Assembly: GCF_007994075.1 (NCBI RefSeq)
Contig: NZ_VIWU01000001.1
Span: 1,488,001-1,552,000, forward strand
DNA from: Pseudonocardia hierapolitana
GTDB taxonomy: Bacteria > Actinomycetota > Actinomycetes > Mycobacteriales > Pseudonocardiaceae
Reading direction: 5' to 3'
Length of the DNA: 64,000 nt
Position numbers and translations under genes: made by a program. Below the pieces are notes generated by a model. It was not told the DNA's origin. It made no database searches and saw nothing but the letters and a program-made list of their open reading frames with translations. Of the stretch, positions 8,441 through 17,453 are shown piece after piece (position 1 is the stretch's first letter; each line of letters opens with the position of its first letter).

Positions 8441-9934
8441 TCAGCCCGGGTCGACGTCGATCCGCCGGATCCGCAGCGCCAGCGCCTCGCCTGCCGGGAG
8501 CGCGACGGGTTCCGCGTCGGCGGTGGCCGTGTTGCGCTCCACGGACGTCAGCGTGAACTCGCGATCGACCGTCTCCACCGTCATGTTCCAGGTGTCGATG
8601 ACGTCCACGGCGAACCTGTCCCCCACCTGGAGCCGCTCGCCCCGCACCCCCTGTGGCAGCCGGAACGTCCAGGCCTGCGGGGCGTCGAGGCCCAGGTACT
8701 GCAGGTAGATCTGCCGCGGGATGCCGGCGGTGTAGGTGGGGTCGTCCCACTTGTCGATCGGGTCGAGGCCCGCGCCGCCGACCTCCTCGAGGATCCGGCG
8801 CAGGAACTCCAGGCGGGGCGGGCTCTGGCCGCGGAAGGGCCCACCGGCGACGACCGAGAGCGTGCCGCCGTCGACGAGGTAGCTCTCGCCGTGGCTCGCG
8901 TACGTGCCGCTCACGGTCGCGATCCAGAACCGGTGCACCAGCTCGCGGGCCGACAGGTTGCCCCAGCGTTCGGCCGTGTCGCCCTCGTACTTGATCTCGT
9001 CGAGCACGATCGGCTTCCGGTAGGCGTCGCGGTACAGCAGGGCGCGGCCGAACTCGGCCACCGCCGACCCGTTCTGCAGCGACACGTGCGTGACCCACGG
9101 CTTGTTGTGGTCGTAGAGCCGGATCCAGTTGTGGATCGAGCGCAGCCGCCCGTGCGGGTCGGTCTCCTGCAGGGTGCGGAAGACCTCGTCCCACCGCTCC
9201 TCGGGCCGGGAGAGGATGTCGTACTCGTTCGCGAGCGACCACCACACGTTCCGGTACGCCGACAGCCGCGCGACGAGATGGCGCAGGTAGGCCGCGTCCT
9301 GCTCGGCGGTGAGACCGTCGAGGCCGAACTGCCCCGAGTCGTACGGGTGGAAGAGGATCACGTCCGCCTGCACGCCGGCCTCGAGCAGGTCGCGGACCGC
9401 GCGGTCGATCTTGCGGAAGAACGCGACGTCGATCCGCGAGACGTCCCACTCCTCGCCGTCCTTCGCGAACGGGAACGCGTCCGGCACGTGCCCGACGTGG
9501 TTGCCGCCCTGCGGGAACACCAGGAAGCGCAGCTTGGTGAAACCCCCATCGGCGACCGCCTCCAGGGTCTCGCGGTAGCGCTCCTCCGGCTGGTGCACCC
9601 AGTTGTAGACGGTGGTGCCGACCGGCCGGAACGGTGTGCCGTCCGCGTACGCGAAGTGGTACGTGCCGGCGACGGAGACGGGGCCGTGGTTGCCCGGTGA
9701 GGGCGGGACGGCGCGGAAGCCGCCGGTGCAGCCGTCGAGCTCCGCCGCGCCGGACGTCGTGACGTACGCCCACTCCCCCTCGACGTCGGGCGAGAAGCGC
9801 ACGACGTGGGTGCCGTCGCCGTCGGGGAAGCCGGGCACGCGCACCGTGCGGTCGCCGTGGGTGAAGGTGGCCTCGAACGTGGCGTCCTCGGGCCCGGCGA
9901 AGCGCGCCTCGAACACGCCCCAGCGTTCGGTCAC
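8441..9934 (-). CDS. DUF5060/DUF4038/DUF5605 glycoside hydrolase-like protein
   Basis: 497 residues from GTG 9934 (VTERWGVFEARF). Domains in order: an N-terminal beta-sandwich (DUF5060-type, about 1-75, with DGDGTHVVRFSPDVEGEW); a TIM-barrel (DUF4038-type, about 90-400) with FRPVGTTVYNWVHQ, KLRFLVFP, ILFHPYD, VWWSLANEYD and KPIVLDEIKYEGD, the last two carrying the likely acid/base and nucleophile carboxylates; and a C-terminal beta domain (DUF5605-type). Related proteins cleave plant polysaccharide side chains such as apiose or arabinose linkages. No signal peptide is seen, so the substrate is likely an imported oligosaccharide. It begins 11 bp after the epimerase stop and forms an operon with it. 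Confidence 0.82.
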   Translation of the reverse strand: MTERWGVFEARFAGPEDATFEATFTHGDRTVRVPGFPDGDGTHVVRFSPDVEGEWAYVTTSGAAELDGCTGGFRAVPPSPGNHGPVSVAGTYHFAYADGTPFRPVGTTVYNWVHQPEERYRETLEAVADGGFTKLRFLVFPQGGNHVGHVPDAFPFAKDGEEWDVSRIDVAFFRKIDRAVRDLLEAGVQADVILFHPYDSGQFGLDGLTAEQDAAYLRHLVARLSAYRNVWWSLANEYDILSRPEERWDEVFRTLQETDPHGRLRSIHNWIRLYDHNKPWVTHVSLQNGSAVAEFGRALLYRDAYRKPIVLDEIKYEGDTAERWGNLSARELVHRFWIATVSGTYASHGESYLVDGGTLSVVAGGPFRGQSPPRLEFLRRILEEVGGAGLDPIDKWDDPTYTAGIPRQIYLQYLGLDAPQAWTFRLPQGVRGERLQVGDRFAVDVIDTWNMTVETVDREFTLTSVERNTATADAEPVALPAGEALALRIRRIDVDPG

Positions 9935-9945
9935 CGGCTGCCGGC

Positions 9946-10788
9946 TCAGTTCTCTCTCCACAGGTGGCGGGGCACGTACCCGAGCCGGTCGGCCGCCTTG
10001 TCGATCGACAGCAAGGTCTCGAACTCCCCCAGCTCCTTGCGCAGCGGAACGCCCGGGAACCACGCCGCGGCGAGCTGCGCGGACGGGATGGTCAGGCCGG
10101 TGTCCGACGCGGCCACGTTGTAGACCTCGAACCCGGGCGACGCCCTGTCCAGGGCGAGCGAGATCGCGAGCGCCGCGTCGCGCACGTCGACGTAGGAGCC
10201 GAGCAGGTCACGGCGGTAGTCCAACTCGCCTGCCCGGGCGAACGAGGAGTACTCGTCGACGACGTTCGTGAAGCGCAGCGCGGTGATCGAGAACGCCGGG
10301 TCCCACCGCACGAGCTGCCCGGCCATGGCCTCTTCCAGGACCTTTCCCAGGCCGTACGTGTTGTTCGCCGCCGTGTGCTCCTCGTCGAGCGGCAGGTAGG
10401 GCGGCGGCTCGTCGAACGGGTAGCCCATCGCGTTGATGCTGGAGGCGTAGACGATCGTCCTGATCCCGGCCCGGTGGGCGCCGTGGAACACGTTGAACGA
10501 GACCGCCATGTTGTGGTGGAACGTGGTGGCGTCGGGGACGAGCCCGTTGACCGGGATCGCGGCGAGGTGGACGAGGGCGTCGACGCCGTCGTGGCGCGCG
10601 GTCACCCCGAGGAGGGCGTCGAGGGTCTGCCCGTAGTCGGACAGCTCGACGCGCGTGAAGCCCGCGCCCCGCGTGCCATCGAGGTCGAAGCCGATCACGT
10701 CGTGGCCATCGGCCAGGAGCCGCGCCACGGCGGCCCGCCCCACCTTGCCGTTGCTCCCCGTGACCGCGATGCGCATGCGGCCGATCAT
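9946..10788 (-). CDS. NAD-dependent epimerase/dehydratase (extended SDR)
   Basis: About 280 residues. The N-terminal dinucleotide-binding motif is RIAVTGSNGKVGRAAV, with FDLDG at the end of strand 2. The catalytic S and YxxxK are in YASSINAMGY and NTYGLGKVLEEAM. Extended-SDR family members epimerise or oxidise nucleotide or free sugars. Coupling to a glycoside hydrolase suggests sugar or uronate metabolism. ATG 10788 follows GAGG by 4 nt; ATG 10776 (MRIAVTG) is an equally sensible start. The open frame's TTG at 10812 falls inside the operator palindrome and is unlikely. Confidence 0.82.
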   Translation of the reverse strand: MIGRMRIAVTGSNGKVGRAAVARLLADGHDVIGFDLDGTRGAGFTRVELSDYGQTLDALLGVTARHDGVDALVHLAAIPVNGLVPDATTFHHNMAVSFNVFHGAHRAGIRTIVYASSINAMGYPFDEPPPYLPLDEEHTAANNTYGLGKVLEEAMAGQLVRWDPAFSITALRFTNVVDEYSSFARAGELDYRRDLLGSYVDVRDAALAISLALDRASPGFEVYNVAASDTGLTIPSAQLAAAWFPGVPLRKELGEFETLLSIDKAADRLGYVPRHLWREN

Positions 10789-10798
10789 CGATCCTCGC

Positions 10799-10812
10799 TT
10801 GAAACGTGTCAA
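10799..10812. promoter_or_regulatory. Putative LacI-family operator of the epimerase-hydrolase operon
   Basis: TTGAAACGTGTCAA is a 14-bp palindrome with one mismatch and a central CG, the signature of LacI-family sites. It lies 10 bp upstream of the first possible ATG of the epimerase. The TTGAAACG half recurs upstream of the LacI gene (7666-7679), linking that regulator to this operon. Confidence 0.55.
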
Positions 10813-10965
10813 CCAGACATGATCGCGCCGAGAAGCACGGTGCCGCTGCAGGTACAGCGGTGGTGCGCTTCTCGCACCGATCGATCGCTCCGAGCTGTAC
10901 GCGAGCGTCGTCGATCCCGCGCGGGTGTGCTTCCTGGCCGATCGTCGGGGCGGCTCGCCGACCGC

Positions 10966-11490
10966 TCAGCTGGAGCTGCCGAAGTCCTCGGGTGAGGCGT
11001 TGTCGAGGAACCGGCGGAAGCGTTCCACCTCCTCGTGCTCGGACGGGGTCTCGCCTTCGGCACCGGGCTCGGCCTCGTCGGACGGGCCGACGATCCCGAC
11101 CTCGGCCACCGCGGCCTCGTCCAGCACGGCGTCCTCGGCCTCGATCCGGACGTCGACGTGCAGCGCCATCGCCACCGCATCGCTCACCCGTGCCGACACG
11201 CGGACGTCGCCGTCGAACACGAGCTCGGCGTGGAAGACGCTGTCGCGCAGCATCGTGATGCGCACCAGCTGCAGCCGCCGGTCGAACGCGCGCACGACCT
11301 CGAGGATCAGCTGGTGGGTCTGCGGCCGGGGCAGCTCGACGCGGCGGCGGGCGAGCTCGATGGCCGTCGCCTCGGGCACTCCCACCCACACCGGCAGCAC
11401 GCGCCGCCGTCCGCCGGTCTCCTGCAGCAGCAGCACCGGCTGCACGGCCATCGGGTCCCTGCCGAGCGCGACCACTCGCATCTCCTGCAC
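10966..11490 (-). CDS. Bifunctional nuclease (DUF151) family protein
   Basis: 174 residues from GTG 11490, preceded by GAGGAG at a 5-6 nt spacing. The family core is clear: MAVQPVLLLQETGGRRRVLPVWVGVPEATAIELA, then RPQTHQLILEVV, RITMLRDSVFHAELVF, SARVSDAVAMAL and VDVRIEAEDAVLDEA. DUF151 proteins are compact nucleases with reported DNase and RNase activity and are widespread in actinobacteria. An acidic tail (EAEPGAEGETPSEHEEVERF) follows the domain. The leader just upstream shares the purine-rich block GGAGCG(A/C)AGCGGAGGCA with the HerA-like gene at 20066. Confidence 0.85.
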   Translation of the reverse strand: MQEMRVVALGRDPMAVQPVLLLQETGGRRRVLPVWVGVPEATAIELARRRVELPRPQTHQLILEVVRAFDRRLQLVRITMLRDSVFHAELVFDGDVRVSARVSDAVAMALHVDVRIEAEDAVLDEAAVAEVGIVGPSDEAEPGAEGETPSEHEEVERFRRFLDNASPEDFGSSS

Positions 11491-11678
11491 AGTGACTCCT
11501 CTGCCTCCGCTGCGCTCCGGCGGCTCGCGGGCCTTTGGCGTGCTGCCCTGCTCCTCCGGTGCTCGGTCGCTCGTTCCTCGCTCCCTGCGCGCCTCCCCCG
11601 CAGAGCAGCACCGGCCCGCTCGCACATACCACGGTTCTCCGCCCGGCACTCTGCGTCAACTCCGGAGCGACACCGGGC

Positions 11679-12629
11679 TCAGGCCGCGGCTGCCTTCCGC
11701 AGCGCCCGGTAGAGCAGGTTGGGTTCGCCCAGGCGCCTGCGCAGCTCGCGTTCCAGGCCCGCGATGGGGTACAGGTTCTGGGGGGCGCGGGAGTCCTTGT
11801 ACTCGGTGGAGGCGAACCTCGGCAGGGTCGCCTGGCTGCGCGCGGCGTGGGCCACGGCCTCCGCGGCCGGGAGGTCGGAGCTGCACTCCACCCGCACGAT
11901 GCCCGCCCACGGTGCCCCCGGCCGGCACGGCAGCCGCAGGTACCACGTGTGCCGCTCCCACGAGCTCCCCAGCCGGAACACCGGGGTGCGCTGCCCGGTG
12001 CGCAGCGACGCGACGACCCCACCCAGCTGTGGGGGCAGGTAGTCGCTGCGGTGGGTCTTGACGAACCCGATCACCCGCGGCAGGTGCTGGCGCCCACGCA
12101 GCGGGCCGTCGACGACGAGCAGGTCGTCGGCCACGCCGTGACCGCTGCGGGCGGCGGCCGCCGCGGCCAGCTCGGTGTCGGCCAGCTCGCGCTGCACGGC
12201 GAGGCTGAGCAGCTGCGCGGGGGCGACGTCGGGGTGGGCCGCCGTGCGGGTGGCCCGGTACGTCCCGGCGGTGGTGCGGACGTCGTCCGCGGATTCGGCC
12301 GTGGTGAACAGCCCCCGGCGGACGTCGGCGGTGAGCAGGTGCGCGCCGCCCTCGCGGCAGCAGCAGACCACGCCCGCCGCGTAGGACGCGCAGAGCGCGG
12401 GCGACGCCTCCGGGCTCCCGTCCTCCACCCAGAGCTGGGCGTCGACCCGGCGCACCCCGTCGACGAACAGCACGGCGTCAGGCGGGAGGACGGCCGGATC
12501 CGGGTCGATCGGCCGCCACTCCGCCGCCGGCAGCTCGACGTCCAGCGCGACCTGCGCGGCCGACTCGCCGAGCTCGGTGTCCAGGCTCGTGCCGTAGGAC
12601 GGGTCCCACGGGTCGACCGCGAACTTCAC
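11679..12629 (-). CDS. NurA-like 5'-3' nuclease
   Basis: 316 residues from GTG 12629 (KFAVDPWDPSYG). The protein has the NurA layout: an N-terminal extension, a first acidic DG motif after a hydrophobic strand (AVLFVDGVRRVDAQLWVEDG), a second in DDLLVVDGPLRGR, then RVIGFVKTHRSDYL, and a C-terminal WYLRLPC-x-W-x-G-I-VRVE block. In archaea NurA resects DNA ends together with HerA, Mre11 and Rad50. Here SbcC and SbcD (the Rad50/Mre11 equivalents) lie directly upstream and a HerA-like ATPase is 5.7 kb away. The call rests on motif pattern and context. Often annotated as hypothetical. Confidence 0.65.
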   Translation of the reverse strand: MKFAVDPWDPSYGTSLDTELGESAAQVALDVELPAAEWRPIDPDPAVLPPDAVLFVDGVRRVDAQLWVEDGSPEASPALCASYAAGVVCCCREGGAHLLTADVRRGLFTTAESADDVRTTAGTYRATRTAAHPDVAPAQLLSLAVQRELADTELAAAAAARSGHGVADDLLVVDGPLRGRQHLPRVIGFVKTHRSDYLPPQLGGVVASLRTGQRTPVFRLGSSWERHTWYLRLPCRPGAPWAGIVRVECSSDLPAAEAVAHAARSQATLPRFASTEYKDSRAPQNLYPIAGLERELRRRLGEPNLLYRALRKAAAA

Positions 12630-12630
12630 C

Positions 12631-12794
12631 AGTGCCCCCCGCCGGGAGTCCGTTGCGTATATCGGCGGATCCAGCTTTCTGCCGGGTGTGCCGGCGGGCC
12701 GGCCTCGCACTGGACGTACACGGCCGGTTCGCCGGTGCGCCCAGCGGGAAGCTGGGCCGTCGAGATGCGTGGCGGACTCCCGGCGGGGGGCACT
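12631..12794. repeat. Long imperfect inverted repeat (fold-back element) between sbcC and nurA-like
   Basis: The left arm, 12631-12704, opens with AGTGCCCCCCGCCGGGAGTC. The right arm, 12722-12794, is its near reverse complement, with a 17-nt loop between. The outer 22 bp of each arm match perfectly and the inner parts differ mainly by transitions, many of which would keep G-U pairs in RNA. The right end contains the sbcC stop codon and the left end abuts the nurA-like start. It could be a MITE-like insertion, an mRNA-processing hairpin or an attenuator. Confidence 0.8.
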
Positions 12795-15700
12795 ATGACT
12801 CCCGGGTGACGGTGGAGGTGCGCTGGTCGCGGCTCACCACGAACCGCACGGGGACGCGTTCGGCGAGCGCGGGCACGTGCGTGACCACGCCGACCATCCG
12901 GTCGCCGCGGGTGGCGAGGTTCTCCAGCGTGCTCGCGACGACGTCCAGGTTGGCCTCGTCCAGCGTGCCGAAGCCCTCGTCGAGGAAGATCGACTCCAGG
13001 CGGGCGGCGCCCTGCGCGGCCAGCCCCGTCATCTGCGCGGAGAGCGCCAGCGCGAGCGCGAGGCTCGCCTGGAACGTCTCGCCGCCGGAGAGGGTCTTGA
13101 CCGGGCGCCGCGCGTCGGCGTCGGCGTGGTCGATGACGAGGAACTCGCCGCCCTCGTGGGTGAGCGCGAACTGGCCGCCCGAGAGCTCCGCGAGGCTCTC
13201 CGACGCGTCGGCCACCAGCGCGTCCAGCGCGGACGCGACGAGCCAGCGCGGGAAGCCGTCGGAGCGCAGCAGGTTGCCGAGGAGCTTCGCGACCTGCTGG
13301 GCGGACTCGGCCTCGTCGCGGTCGGCCCGGAGGCGCTCCGCCGCAGCCCGCCGCTCCGCCACCCGGTCCTGACCCGCACGGGCCCGGGCGAGCGCCGCGG
13401 CGACGGCCGCCGGTGCGCCTGCGCCGAGCGGGGCGGCGACGGGCACCTGGTGGGCGGCCAGGTCGTCGGCGATCCGGTGCTCGACGGCGTCGCGGGCCGC
13501 GCGGGCGTCCTGGGTGGCGGTGGCCGCCTCCGCCAGGCGGCCGGCGCGCGCCTCGGCCTCCCGTCGAGCCCAGCCGGTGAGCTCCTGCCAGGCCGCGAGC
13601 AGCTCGTCCCCGCCCACGGCAGGCGCGCCGAGCGGCACGAGGGGGTCGCGGGCCGCCCGCAGCGCGTCCCACGCGGCGGTGACCTCGCGGGCGACCTCGG
13701 CCGCGGTGCTCTCGGCGGAGCGCAGGGCCGCCCGGGCCGTGCGCAGCTGCGCGTCGGCCTCCCGGACGGCGGCCTCGAGCGCGTCGAGCCGTTCGAGGGC
13801 CGCTGCGGCGTCCTCGTCGGAGGGGGCGCCGCGCAGCACTGCCTGCAGCTGGGCGACCCGGCGTTCCGCGGTGTCGACGGCGCTGCGCGCCTCCTGCTCG
13901 GCCCGCGCGGCGGCGGTCTCGTCGCGGTGCCGCTCGGCCGCGGCCCGCTCGGCGGCCCGCCACGCCCGCTCGGTGGTGTCCCGCTGCTGCTCCGCCTCCG
14001 TGACGGCCGCGCGAGCGGCGGGCAGGGCGCTCTCGCGGGCGGTGCCCTCGGTGCGGGCCCAGTCGACGAGCGCGGTCCAGCCGGCGAGCACGTCGGGAAC
14101 GGCCGGGGCGGGGGCGCCGAAGGGCACGAGCGGGTCGCGCGCCGCCCGCAGGCCCGCAGCGGCCGCGTCGACCTCTGCACGCAGCTCCTCGACGGCGGCA
14201 GCGGCAGCGTCCCTGGCCCGCCGGGCCGCTCGCACCGCCTCGGCGGCCTCCTCGGCCTCGTGGCCGAGCCGGTCGAGGTCGGCGAGCACCGCGTGCAGAT
14301 CGGCGACGGTGGGGACGTCGGTGGCCGGGAGTGGTGGTGCACCGTCGTCCGCCGGCCACAGGCCGCCGTCGTCCGGAGCATCGATGCGCCCCGAATCCGC
14401 GTCGCCGCCGGGCAGCACGCCTGCGAGCGCCGAGCGCAGCCGGGACGCGGTGGCGTCGAGCCGCTCCACCTCGCCGCGGACGCGCTCCCGCGCAGAGATC
14501 GCCGTGGCCTCCTCGCGCCGTGCCTCGTCGTGGGCGCGGGACGCGGCGGCGACCGCCTCCTCGGCGGCGGCGAGGTCCTCGCCCGGGTCGGCGGGTGGCG
14601 GCAGGGTGGCCACGGCCTGGGTGCACACGGGGCACGGGTCGCCCACGGCGAGCGCGGGGCGCAGCGACGCGGCGAGGTCCGCGCGCAGCGCGAGCCGGTG
14701 CCGGTCCTGGGCGTGGTCGAGCCGGTGCGTGGCCTCGGCGACCGCGGCGGCAGCGGCCTGCGCGTCCCGCTCCGCCTCGGCCGACCGCGACCTCGCGGCC
14801 GCGAGCTCGGCCTCGGTGCGGTCGAGCTCCCGGCGGTCGCGCAGGCCCTGTTCGAGGGGGCCGCGGGCGGGAGCGGCCGCGAGCGCGGTGCGGGCGGCGG
14901 CGTCGGCGGCCTCGGTGCGTCCCAGCGCGGCCGTGGCATCGGCCAGCGCGGAGTCGGCGGCCGCGCGGCGCTGCTGCAGGGCGTCCAGCCCGGCCGGAAC
15001 GGCGATCGCCCGGAGGGCGTCGCGTTCGGCGACCAGCCTGCGCACGACGTCCTGCCGTTCGGCCAGCAACGCGGTGGCGGCGTCGCGGGCGGTGCGCGCC
15101 TCCTCCATGCCCGCACGGGCGTCGGCGGCGTCGTTCGCGGCGGTCGTGTAGGCCGCGGCGGCCTTCTCGTGCCGCTCCCGGGCCCCGGGCAGCTCCGCGG
15201 TGATCGTGGCGAGCTCGGCGTGGTCGCGCCGCGCGTGTTCGAGGGGACCGCGGGCGGGAGCGGCGGCGAGCCGTTCGCGGGCGGCGGTGTCGGCGGCCTC
15301 GGCGGCACCTGCGCGCTCGGCGGCCAGTGCCCGCTGCTCGGCCGCGGTGCGGTGGCGGGCGTCCAGGTCGGCGAGGCCGTCCGGCACGGTGAGCGCCGCC
15401 AGCCGGGCCTGTTCCGCGCGGAGCTGCCCGGCGCCCGCCTCGGCGGACTCGAGCGCCGCCGACGCCGCCGCGAGCTCCGGCACGGCCGCGTCGACCCGGT
15501 CGGCCAGCTCCGCGAGCTCGGCCACCCGCGCCGCGGCCTCCTGCTCGGCCTCGTCGGTGGCGTCGGTGTACCCGGCGAGCTGCTCGCCGAGCACCTCGGC
15601 GCGCTGGCGCTGGGCCGCGGCCTCGCTGTTGGCCTCGCGGGCGATCACGTCGTAGACGCCGAGCCCGAGGATGCGCACCAGCTTCTCCTGCCGCTTGCGC

Positions 15701-16200
15701 GGCTCGGTGTGCAGGAACTCCGCGAACTCGCCCTGCGGCAGCACCACGCACGTGCAGAAGTCGCCGAACGGCAGCCCGAGCAGCTCCTCCACGGCCTTCG
15801 TGACGGGGCCCGCGCCGTCGGCGAGCGGCTCGCTCTCCTCGTCGGTGCCCCCGGTGCCGGACGCGTCGCGCAGCTTCTCCAGCCGCGCCCCGCGCACCGA
15901 CACCCCGCCGCTCGCGGCCCGCCGCAGCTCCCGCGCCACCACGTACCGGTCGCCGCCCACGTCGAACACCAGCCGGACGGTGCCGCGGTTGATCGTGGGG
16001 GCGAGCGCGAGCGCGACGGTGCGGGCGTTGTCCCAGCGCGGGACGGACCCGTAGAGCGCGAAGGTCATCGCGTCGATCACCGTGGACTTGCCGGCACCGG
16101 TGGGGCCGACGAAGGCGAAGTAGTCGGCGCCGGTGAAGTCGACGGTGGTGGGTTCGCGGAACGAGCCGAAGCCCGCCATCTCCAGCAGGACCGGACGCAT
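12793..16200 (-). CDS. sbcC: SbcC/Rad50-type exonuclease ATPase subunit
   Basis: 1135 residues. The N-terminal half-ABC domain has FREPTTVDFTGADYFAFVG and Walker A PTGAGKSTVIDAMTFALYG (about residues 30-50). A very long Ala/Arg/Glu coiled coil (about 180-950) is interrupted near the middle by the zinc hook GDPCPVC. The C-terminal half has the ABC signature TLSGGETFQASLALALALS and Walker B SIFLDEGFGTLDEANL. With SbcD it forms an ATP-dependent nuclease that opens hairpins and processes DNA ends. ATG 16200 overlaps the sbcD stop (TGATG), so the two are coupled. The stop lies in the outer end of a long inverted repeat. Confidence 0.96.
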   Translation of the reverse strand: MRPVLLEMAGFGSFREPTTVDFTGADYFAFVGPTGAGKSTVIDAMTFALYGSVPRWDNARTVALALAPTINRGTVRLVFDVGGDRYVVARELRRAASGGVSVRGARLEKLRDASGTGGTDEESEPLADGAGPVTKAVEELLGLPFGDFCTCVVLPQGEFAEFLHTEPRKRQEKLVRILGLGVYDVIAREANSEAAAQRQRAEVLGEQLAGYTDATDEAEQEAAARVAELAELADRVDAAVPELAAASAALESAEAGAGQLRAEQARLAALTVPDGLADLDARHRTAAEQRALAAERAGAAEAADTAARERLAAAPARGPLEHARRDHAELATITAELPGARERHEKAAAAYTTAANDAADARAGMEEARTARDAATALLAERQDVVRRLVAERDALRAIAVPAGLDALQQRRAAADSALADATAALGRTEAADAAARTALAAAPARGPLEQGLRDRRELDRTEAELAAARSRSAEAERDAQAAAAAVAEATHRLDHAQDRHRLALRADLAASLRPALAVGDPCPVCTQAVATLPPPADPGEDLAAAEEAVAAASRAHDEARREEATAISARERVRGEVERLDATASRLRSALAGVLPGGDADSGRIDAPDDGGLWPADDGAPPLPATDVPTVADLHAVLADLDRLGHEAEEAAEAVRAARRARDAAAAAVEELRAEVDAAAAGLRAARDPLVPFGAPAPAVPDVLAGWTALVDWARTEGTARESALPAARAAVTEAEQQRDTTERAWRAAERAAAERHRDETAAARAEQEARSAVDTAERRVAQLQAVLRGAPSDEDAAAALERLDALEAAVREADAQLRTARAALRSAESTAAEVAREVTAAWDALRAARDPLVPLGAPAVGGDELLAAWQELTGWARREAEARAGRLAEAATATQDARAARDAVEHRIADDLAAHQVPVAAPLGAGAPAAVAAALARARAGQDRVAERRAAAERLRADRDEAESAQQVAKLLGNLLRSDGFPRWLVASALDALVADASESLAELSGGQFALTHEGGEFLVIDHADADARRPVKTLSGGETFQASLALALALSAQMTGLAAQGAARLESIFLDEGFGTLDEANLDVVASTLENLATRGDRMVGVVTHVPALAERVPVRFVVSRDQRTSTVTRES

Positions 16201-17357
16201 CAGCTCGCTCCCGTCACGCGGTCGTGCAGCCGGGCGAACAGCTGCTCGACGCGCGGGTCGGCGACGCCCCGCGTGCCGAGGTACTCCCGGAACAGCTCCG
16301 ACGACGTGCGCTCGGGCCCTGAGGTGGGCCGGGACGCGGTGACGGGCGCGGCGAACTCGGGGTCGATCCGCACCTCGAGGGCGTTCGGCAGCAACGCCAC
16401 CACCTCCTCGCGCAGCCCGGCGCGGGCGGGTTCGCGCACCCAGACGCGCAGGTAGTCCTCGCCCGCCTGCTCCGCGAGCGCCGCCAGCTCGGCAACGGTG
16501 CCGCGGACCGTGCGCAGCCTGCGCCCCGACGTGATCGGGATGTCGGTGACCTGCGCAGGCGTGCCCGGCGATGCCTCGACCAGGCAGACGACCGACGTGT
16601 TGTCCTGCTCACCGAAGTCGATGGCCAGCGGCGCGCCGCAGTAGTGCACCGGGCACGGGGCGTCGATGCGCTGGCGGCGGTGCAGGTGGCCGAGCGCGAC
16701 GTAGTGCGACTCGACAGGGAAGATCGTGGCGGGCACCGCGTACTCGAAGATCGACTGGGCGGCCCGCTCGCCGCCGCCGAACACGCCGTTCAGCACGGTG
16801 AGGTGGGCCATCACGAGGTTGACCGAGTCGTCGCCGAAGCCTGCGGTGAGCGTGCTCAGGATGTCGCGCAGCTGCTGGTCGTAGGCCCCGGTGTTCTCGG
16901 CGGGGGTGTTGGCGACCAGCTCGGCGGCGCGCACGGCGAAGCGCTGGGACAGGAACGGCAGCACCGCGACGGTGGCCCGCTCCCCCGTCGACTTGGCGGT
17001 GAACTCCACGACGCCGCCGCGGGCGGCCGTGCGCGGAGTGCCGACCAGCGTGATGCCGGCGGCGCCTGCCAGGGGCCGGTAGGCGTCGATGGCGGCGGGG
17101 TGGTCGTGGTTGCCCGCGATCGCGATGACCTCGGCGCCGTCGCGGGCCAGGCCCATCAGCGTGCGGACCACCAGCTGCTGGGCCTGCGCCGACGGCGCCG
17201 CGGTGTCGTAGAGGTCGCCGGCCACGAGCACCGCGTCGACCTCGTGCTCCCGCGCGATCCCGACGATCTCGCGGAGCACCTGCTCCTGCTCCTCGAGCCG
17301 GGAGCGACCCTTGAGCGTCTTGCCGACGTGCCAGTCGGACGTGTGCAGCAGTCGCAT
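16200..17357 (-). CDS. sbcD: SbcD/Mre11-type exonuclease subunit
   Basis: 385 residues. All metallophosphoesterase motifs are present: MRLLHTSDWHVGKTLKG, VLVAGDLYDTAAPS, IAGNHDHPAAID, VMAHLTVLNG and ALGHLHRRQRI. They coordinate two Mn ions in Mre11-type nucleases. A C-terminal capping domain (about 270-385) ends in RVEQLFARLHDRV. It is the nuclease partner of SbcC, encoded immediately downstream with overlapping stop and start. ATG 17357 is the start. Confidence 0.96.
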   Translation of the reverse strand: MRLLHTSDWHVGKTLKGRSRLEEQEQVLREIVGIAREHEVDAVLVAGDLYDTAAPSAQAQQLVVRTLMGLARDGAEVIAIAGNHDHPAAIDAYRPLAGAAGITLVGTPRTAARGGVVEFTAKSTGERATVAVLPFLSQRFAVRAAELVANTPAENTGAYDQQLRDILSTLTAGFGDDSVNLVMAHLTVLNGVFGGGERAAQSIFEYAVPATIFPVESHYVALGHLHRRQRIDAPCPVHYCGAPLAIDFGEQDNTSVVCLVEASPGTPAQVTDIPITSGRRLRTVRGTVAELAALAEQAGEDYLRVWVREPARAGLREEVVALLPNALEVRIDPEFAAPVTASRPTSGPERTSSELFREYLGTRGVADPRVEQLFARLHDRVTGAS

Positions 17358-17453
17358 CGAGCGGATCGTAAGGGTGATGCCCCGCGGTCCCGGGGACGCG
17401 CGCCGGTGCGTCGGCCGAACAGACGTTCGCGTGCGCTGAGAGGCGCTCCCCCA

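Noticed and set aside
10789..10812. TTG 10812 as the epimerase start
   Set aside because: It falls exactly on the operator palindrome and lacks a ribosome site; two ATGs follow.
12877..16455. 1192-codon open frame antisense to sbcC and sbcD
   Set aside because: It is the complementary-strand shadow of high-GC coding sequence. The opposite strand carries complete SbcC/SbcD motifs, while this frame shows only low-complexity Gly/Arg/Glu text.
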